Assembly: GCA_023299965.1 (NCBI GenBank)
Contig: JALZVN010000323.1
Location: 1-10,920 of the forward strand
Length of the DNA: 10,920 nucleotides
Direction of reading: 5' to 3'
DNA from: Saprospiraceae bacterium
GTDB lineage: Bacteria; Bacteroidota; Bacteroidia; Chitinophagales; Saprospiraceae
In this document: positions 7,028 to 10,920 of the stretch, piece by piece
Layout of the letters: each line of letters begins with the position of its first letter
Numbering within the stretch: the stretch's first letter is position 1
Position numbers and translations under genes: made by a program
Notes under the pieces: model-generated
What the model was told of the DNA's origin: nothing
The model's input: the letters and a program-made list of their open reading frames with translations, nothing else
The model's database searches: none

Positions 7028-7501
7028 CTATTTTATCTCAGATAATGTCCCTTTAATCGCGTCAAAATTTGGCAAATCACCTGGACTAGCACAAACTTCT
7101 GAGTATTTCACTACTCCTTCTTTATCTATCACAAATGCACTCCTTTTTGACACACCTTGCATCCCAAAAGCAGGAAATTCATCATACAATGAATCGTATG
7201 CCTTACTTGCTGTTTTATTAAAATCAGACAACAAAGGAAAGTTTAATTTTTGTGCTTCTTTGTACTGCTCTAATACAAAAGGAGAATCCACAGAAATCGC
7301 AACAATATCCGCATTCATATTACTATAGTTAGCAATATCATCTCTCATGGTACAAAGCTCAGTAGTACACACCCCAGTAAAAGCTAGTGGAAAGAAAAGG
7401 ACGACTACGTTTTTTCCTCTATAATCACTCAGATTAACGGTTTGCTTACTATCTGACACTAATGAAAAATCAGGGGCTTTAGAACCAATAGATATTGCCA
7501 T
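7028..7501 (-). CDS. Thiol peroxidase of the peroxiredoxin family (AhpE/Bcp-like)
   Basis: The enzyme reduces hydrogen peroxide or organic hydroperoxides in the cytoplasm. At 157 residues it is a compact thioredoxin-fold protein with the P-x3-T-x2-C active site (P38, T42, peroxidatic C45 in PLAFTGVC) and the catalytic Arg R120. C50 lies five residues after C45, the spacing of the resolving cysteine in E. coli Bcp, so an intramolecular C45-C50 disulfide is likely; C137 is an alternative resolving residue. The segment CASPGDLPNF near the C-terminus recalls the AhpE group. It is the first gene of the five-gene minus-strand run and shares a 161-bp intergenic region with the divergent sigma-factor gene. 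A candidate promoter lies 63 bp upstream. Confidence 0.92.
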   Translation of the reverse strand: MAISIGSKAPDFSLVSDSKQTVNLSDYRGKNVVVLFFPLAFTGVCTTELCTMRDDIANYSNMNADIVAISVDSPFVLEQYKEAQKLNFPLLSDFNKTASKAYDSLYDEFPAFGMQGVSKRSAFVIDKEGVVKYSEVCASPGDLPNFDAIKGTLSEIK

Positions 7502-7662
7502 TTAAGTAGTATATTTATTTCTATTTGAAAATGCTCTACACCTTGTGCATAAGCTTATTTAGTGCAAAATTAACTATTTCTTATCAAAAAGTAACCCCCT
7601 TTAGATAATGAGCAAGGTCTTTTAGCAGAATAATAACTAAAATAGCTCTTAAACTACCAATT
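7502..7662. promoter_or_regulatory. Divergent intergenic region between the peroxiredoxin and sigma-factor genes
   Basis: This 161-bp AT-rich region is the longest gene-free stretch here. It holds the peroxiredoxin promoter candidate (7565-7572, minus strand) and a 10-bp palindrome ATAAGCTTAT (7549-7558) that could be a regulator site or chance. I found no convincing TANNTTTG box for the sigma gene on the plus strand. No tRNA-like or long hairpin structure is visible. Confidence 0.45.
7565..7572 (-). promoter_or_regulatory. Perfect -7 box (TAATTTTG) for the peroxiredoxin-clpS-aat run
   Basis: On the minus strand TAATTTTG fits TANNTTTG exactly, 63 bases before the peroxiredoxin ATG. The -33 position offers only GTTA at the usual 19-base spacing, a weak match. 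This is the only good promoter box upstream of peroxiredoxin, clpS and aat; none is visible in the 28-bp gaps between them, which supports a shared transcript. Confidence 0.45.
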
Positions 7663-8250
7663 TTGAACTATCAAGAGCAGTTAGATCAACAACTACTTCT
7701 TAAGTATTATCAAACAAGTGACCAAGTATACTTGGCCCAATTGTTTAAAAGATATGAACATCTCATCTACGGGGTCTGCCTTAAATACTCCAATGACCCA
7801 GATTGGAGCAACGATCTGAAAGGTCAGATCTATGAAAAACTAGTCCAAAAAGCAAAAGAATCAGAAGTATCACAAGTGAAAAACTGGCTATACACATTAG
7901 CCAAAAATTTGTGTATTGATGAAATACGGAAAAAGCAAAGAAAAGCATCTGCATTAAACAAATTCAAAGAATTTCAATTGAATATATATGATGCTGTGGA
8001 TTCTGATGCCGAAGAGCGTCTTATAATAAAGCAAGATGAAGACGATCTCATCAAGTTAATGAACGACGCGCAAGCAATTCTAACAGAAAAACAACGCATT
8101 TGCATGCGGTTATTTTTTTTTGAACGCCATTCCTATTTGGAAATAGTCAACCAAACAGGTATGGAAATCAAAGAAGTGAAAAGTTATTTGCAAAATGGCA
8201 AAAGGAAAATGAAGAATTATATATACAAAACTCTAAATAGTTACGCATGA
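7663..8250 (+). CDS. ECF-type RNA polymerase sigma factor
   Basis: The 195-residue protein has the two-domain ECF layout. Region 2 (about 22-95) includes LFKRYEHLIYGVCLKYS and the DNA-facing WLYTLAKNLCIDEIRKKQRK. Region 4 (about 138-192) includes LTEKQRICMRLFFFERHSYLEI and the helix-turn-helix ending NGKRKMKNYI. The start is TTG: the frame opens at 7612 after a TGA, contains no ATG or GTG before 7663, and no internal Met lies early enough. The stop overlaps the start of the next gene as ATGA, as expected for a sigma factor coupled to its anti-sigma factor. An uninterrupted run of nine T at 8113-8121 encodes F151-F153 just before the helix-turn-helix. The regulon and signal are not visible from sequence. 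Confidence 0.9.
   Translation: MNYQEQLDQQLLLKYYQTSDQVYLAQLFKRYEHLIYGVCLKYSNDPDWSNDLKGQIYEKLVQKAKESEVSQVKNWLYTLAKNLCIDEIRKKQRKASALNKFKEFQLNIYDAVDSDAEERLIIKQDEDDLIKLMNDAQAILTEKQRICMRLFFFERHSYLEIVNQTGMEIKEVKSYLQNGKRKMKNYIYKTLNSYA
8113..8121 (+). repeat. T9 homopolymer inside the sigma-factor gene
   Basis: The sequence reads TTA, then nine T, then GAA, encoding Leu-Phe-Phe-Phe-Glu. Adding one T gives TTT TTT TTT TGA, an immediate stop after residue 153. Losing one T gives a frame that stops at TAG about ten codons on. Either change removes the region 4 helix-turn-helix. It could be a slippage site or simply a coding coincidence. Confidence 0.7.
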
Positions 8251-8966
8251 CTTGGGACCCAAAAGATATCCACGAAAGTAGATCTTGTCTCACGAAGATG
8301 GAGATTAAAGCATATTTAGCAAAATCGACTTCTAAGCACGAAAGCTTCGAAATGGAGAACCATATGCTAGATTGTGAATTGTGCCGAGATGCGCTAGAAG
8401 GTTATACCCAACACCCAAATGGACTCAACAATAAAGACTCAAAGACAAAATCCTATTCTTTTAAATCCTGGCTAGCTATAGCAGCAGGCCTAATCATACT
8501 TGTACTGGGTGGTCTGGCTGTACACAAGTATCAAATCGCAAATCAACACAACAGTATCTTTGCGCAATTTTATCAAAAACCCAATTGGGATAATCAGACT
8601 AGAGGGGCAGCCTCTTCTTCTGAGTTAAATGAAGCGGTGCAAAACTACAATCAGGGGCTTTATCAAGCCGCAGTGCCTAGCTTTGACTCCCTACTCAACA
8701 GCAAAGAAGACAATAACCAAATGCGGCTATTCAAAGGAATTGCCCATTTAGAAATGAATGAATTCAGTCAAGCAGAGGAAGAACTCAACACTGTCAGAAT
8801 CAATAGTGATGTTTATTTTGAAGAAGCCAGTTGGTACTTAGCCTTACTTAAAATCAAAACAGAGAATCTGCTCGAAGCAAAAGCCTATTTGGACGAATTG
8901 ATAGAACTAGAAAATAGCTTCTATCGTGACCGAGCCCTAGAAATGAAAAACAGGCTGCAAAAATAA
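8247..8966 (+). CDS. Membrane anti-sigma factor with zinc finger and TPR-like periplasmic domain
   Basis: The 239-residue protein has three parts. Residues 1-55 form an anti-sigma zinc-binding (ZAS/zf-HC2) domain with H39-x3-C43-x2-C46 (HMLDCELC) and an upstream C14 that may be the fourth ligand. Residues about 74-92 (SWLAIAAGLIILVLGGLAV) are a single transmembrane helix. Residues about 125-235 are TPR-like helices (for example LNEAVQNYNQGLYQAAVPSFDSLL) predicted to face the periplasm. By family knowledge the zinc domain holds the ECF sigma at the membrane and releases it on an outside signal, here perhaps sensed by protein contacts of the TPR part. Its ATG overlaps the sigma stop by four bases (ATGA), so the two are made in proportion. 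The stop codon sits in the loop of the terminator hairpin shared with htpG. Confidence 0.85.
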   Translation: MTWDPKDIHESRSCLTKMEIKAYLAKSTSKHESFEMENHMLDCELCRDALEGYTQHPNGLNNKDSKTKSYSFKSWLAIAAGLIILVLGGLAVHKYQIANQHNSIFAQFYQKPNWDNQTRGAASSSELNEAVQNYNQGLYQAAVPSFDSLLNSKEDNNQMRLFKGIAHLEMNEFSQAEEELNTVRINSDVYFEEASWYLALLKIKTENLLEAKAYLDELIELENSFYRDRALEMKNRLQK

Positions 8967-8981
8967 ATTTACAGCCTGTTT
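8948..8981. terminator. Bidirectional hairpin terminator between the anti-sigma gene and htpG
   Basis: A perfect 10-bp inverted repeat, AAACAGGCTG (8948-8957) and CAGCCTGTTT (8972-8981), encloses a 14-base loop containing the TAA of the anti-sigma gene. Read on the minus strand, the stem is followed by TTTTTCATTTC, a proper U-tract for htpG. On the plus strand it is followed by the weaker TTTCTATATTGT. Confidence 0.75.
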
Positions 8982-9005
8982 CTATATTGTATAACTATAA
9001 GAATT

Positions 9006-10868
9006 CTATTTCAAGAACTCAATACTTCGCGCTACGAACTTACTCAAACCTTCCCCTTTCAGCATACCTTGATTGAGTAATGCTAATTGATATAGGTAAT
9101 TTGCAAACTCACTCTTCTTTTCATCATTTCTCATCTTGTTGAGCTTCTCAGCTACTAAGGTGTGATTAGAATTTATGATCACGTTATACGACTCCGGCAT
9201 GATACTCATATCCATACCTTGCATGCGCTGCATTTCCGCCATTCTTCTCATGAACTCAGGCTTTGTAATGATCACTGGTGGCTCATCTGGTGAAAGCGCC
9301 TTCATTTCAAAGCGATTCGCTTCTGCTGCGATATTATCCTTGAATATTCCCAATACTTTTTCCGTTTCTTTCTCACTCAAGACAGACTCCACAGTCTCGT
9401 CTTTCTGCACCAGGTTGCTAACTATATCGGAATCCACACGCACAAAAGTAACTTTGTCTAACTTCTGCTCCAGCTGCTGCATAGAATGATTATCTATCAC
9501 ATTATCCATTACCAATACATCGTACCCCTTGTCTTTAGCAGCCTTCACATAACTAGCCTGCTCTTCTTTATTATTACAGTATAAGAATACCTGCTTCTCA
9601 TACTTATCTGTCTGAGCCGTCTTTATCTTCTCTCTATACTCCTCTACTGTATAATACTTACCATCTGTGCTTTCCAACAAAACAAACTTGATCGCTTTCT
9701 CATAGAACTTCTCGTCGCTCACCATCCCATACTTCACAAACACACTCAAATCACTCCACTTCTCTTCATATGATTCACGCTTCTTCTTGAACAGCTTGCT
9801 CAACTTCTCCGCCACTTTCTTTGTGATATAGCTTGTAATCTTCTTTACATTCGCATCGCTTTGCAAATAAGACCTAGACACGTTCAATGGAATGTCTGGA
9901 GAATCAATCACACCATGCAAGAGTGTCAAAAATTCTGGCACTATCTCTTTCACTTCATCCGTTACGTACACTTGATTGCTGTACAGTTGAATCTTGTTCT
10001 TTTGTACCTCCATTGAGTTATTAAGCTTAGGAAAGTACAATACTCCTGTTAAATTAAATGGAAAGTCAATATTCAAATGTATCCAAAACATCGGCGGCTG
10101 ACTGAATGGGTATAGTTCGTTATAAAAACTCTTATACTCTTCATCTTTAATTTTATTCGCAGCCTTCTTCCAGATTGGATTTGGATTATTGACGATATTA
10201 TCGGTCACTACATCTGTCCCTTCCTTGTCTTCGTCATCTTTATAGACCTTTTCCGTCTTTGTTCCAAACTTAATCTCGACAGGCAAAAATTTGCAATACT
10301 TATTAAGTAACTCCTGGATTCTAGCTTCCTCTAGATATTCTGTTGCGTCGTCACTCACGTGCAAAATGACATCTGAGCCTCTTTCTCTCTTATCTACTTT
10401 ATCTAAAGTATACTTTGGATCACCTTCACAAGTCCACATTACCGTGCGATCTTTACGCTTATGACTCTGAGTCACCACTTCTACTTTATCCGCTACCATA
10501 AAAGCAGAATAAAACCCTAGACCAAAGTGCCCAATAATAGAGCTCTCATTCTTATACTTCTCCAAAAAGTCCTGTGCACTAGAGAAGGCTACTTGATTAA
10601 GATACTTGTTGACCTCAGCTTCGGTCATACCTACCCCCTTATCTCTTATAGTGAGGGTCTTAGCCTCTTTATCCAATATTACTTCGATTGTTACATCACC
10701 AAGCTCATCTGTATAAACACCTTTTCTAGAAAGCGTTTGAATTTTGGAGGTAGCATCGACAGCATTCGAGATCAATTCTCTCAAAAATATCTCCTGATCG
10801 GAGTAAAGAAACTGTTTAATAATCGGAAAAATGTTTTCCGTTTGTACTGATATATTTCCTTTTGTCAT
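9006..10868 (-). CDS. htpG: Molecular chaperone HtpG (bacterial Hsp90)
   Basis: HtpG is a cytosolic ATP-dependent dimeric chaperone. The 620-residue sequence is full length and shows the GHKL ATPase motifs: E31, N35 and D38 in LRELISNAVDA, DKGVGM (76-81), and the glycine-rich lid IGHFGLGFYSAF (112-123). The middle domain has NVSRSYLQSD with R332, matching the catalytic Arg that reaches the ATP phosphate. The C-terminal dimerisation domain follows to ELALLNQ-type helices (YLYQLALLNQGML). The start MTKGNISVQTENIFPI is standard for Bacteroidota. The gene is convergent with the sigma operon and shares its terminator; it is not part of that operon. A 7-bp direct repeat lies upstream at the window edge, and I see no perfect TANNTTTG box in the 52 upstream bases available. 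Confidence 0.97.
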   Translation of the reverse strand: MTKGNISVQTENIFPIIKQFLYSDQEIFLRELISNAVDATSKIQTLSRKGVYTDELGDVTIEVILDKEAKTLTIRDKGVGMTEAEVNKYLNQVAFSSAQDFLEKYKNESSIIGHFGLGFYSAFMVADKVEVVTQSHKRKDRTVMWTCEGDPKYTLDKVDKRERGSDVILHVSDDATEYLEEARIQELLNKYCKFLPVEIKFGTKTEKVYKDDEDKEGTDVVTDNIVNNPNPIWKKAANKIKDEEYKSFYNELYPFSQPPMFWIHLNIDFPFNLTGVLYFPKLNNSMEVQKNKIQLYSNQVYVTDEVKEIVPEFLTLLHGVIDSPDIPLNVSRSYLQSDANVKKITSYITKKVAEKLSKLFKKKRESYEEKWSDLSVFVKYGMVSDEKFYEKAIKFVLLESTDGKYYTVEEYREKIKTAQTDKYEKQVFLYCNNKEEQASYVKAAKDKGYDVLVMDNVIDNHSMQQLEQKLDKVTFVRVDSDIVSNLVQKDETVESVLSEKETEKVLGIFKDNIAAEANRFEMKALSPDEPPVIITKPEFMRRMAEMQRMQGMDMSIMPESYNVIINSNHTLVAEKLNKMRNDEKKSEFANYLYQLALLNQGMLKGEGLSKFVARSIEFLK

Positions 10869-10901
10869 AGATGTATGTTTTTATAGTCTTTCTTCAATAT
10901 A

Positions 10902-10920
10902 TATACCATTCAGTATACCA
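10902..10920. repeat. Direct repeat TATACCA upstream of htpG
   Basis: TATACCA occurs at 10902-10908 and 10914-10920, a 12-base period, 34 bases upstream of the htpG ATG. It might be a regulator-binding site or part of a longer repeat cut by the window edge, but seven AT-rich bases can recur by chance. Confidence 0.3.

Noticed and set aside
3682..7501. Defence island or phage-derived cassette in the minus-strand gene run
   Set aside because: All five genes are recognisable cellular families with matching composition; no integrase, repeats or toxin-like genes are present.
7549..7558. Palindrome ATAAGCTTAT as a transcription factor site
   Set aside because: A 10-bp AT-rich palindrome is easily found by chance and no second copy is visible near a promoter box; mentioned only within the intergenic entry.
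9175..9489. 104-codon plus-strand open frame opposite htpG
   Set aside because: Shadow frame of the HtpG C-terminal domain with low-complexity Ser/Ile composition.
10527..10850. 107-codon open frame opposite htpG
   Set aside because: It is the antisense shadow of the highly conserved HtpG N-terminal ATPase domain and shows no domain or initiation signal.

Overview
The window looks like a chromosomal segment of a member of the Bacteroidota. Four things point there: a secreted SprB-repeat protein ending in a type IX secretion (T9SS) sorting domain; promoter-like -7 boxes of the form TANNTTTG; no visible Shine-Dalgarno sequences; and protein variants typical of the phylum (Aat beginning MYWLQEEL, ClpS with NDDHNTFD, the HtpG form). 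A gliding or marine Cytophagales-type lineage is plausible, but the sequence does not fix the genus. The DNA is AT-rich and gene-dense. The longest stretch without a gene is about 160 bp (7502-7662), and no tRNA, rRNA, CRISPR array, insertion sequence or attachment site was seen.

Layout. 1-2028 (+) is the 3' part of a large surface adhesin-like gene with one partial and seven further SprB-type repeats and a T9SS C-terminal domain. 2089-3462 (+) is a leaderless-protein (no signal peptide) M14-type zinc carboxypeptidase, followed by a 53-residue two-helix membrane protein (3510-3671) with its own strong promoter-like box. The minus strand from 7501 down to 3682 carries five genes in a row with gaps of 27-28 bp and one 4-bp overlap: peroxiredoxin, clpS, aat, an exported M23 (LytM) metallopeptidase and a DinB/DUF1572 protein. 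7663-8966 (+) is an ECF-type sigma factor translationally coupled to a membrane zinc-finger anti-sigma factor with a TPR-like C-terminus. 9006-10868 (-) is htpG (Hsp90), convergent with the sigma operon; the two share a hairpin that fits a bidirectional terminator.

How the genes fit together. The clearest functional pairing is clpS-aat. Aat attaches Leu or Phe to proteins with certain N-termini and ClpS delivers such N-degron proteins to a Clp protease, so writer and reader of one degradation pathway lie side by side behind a peroxiredoxin. A perfect -7 box four bases before the M23 start suggests that M23-dinB can also be transcribed separately, as a leaderless mRNA. The sigma/anti-sigma pair is a classic envelope-signal switch.

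Most genes are ordinary housekeeping or accessory Bacteroidota genes, and I do not see a clear undescribed defence or mobile system. The more unusual points are an uninterrupted T9 tract in the sigma gene where gain or loss of one T would delete the -35-binding helix-turn-helix, two forced TTG start codons (aat and the sigma factor), the possible leaderless M23 promoter, and the N-degron gene pairing.
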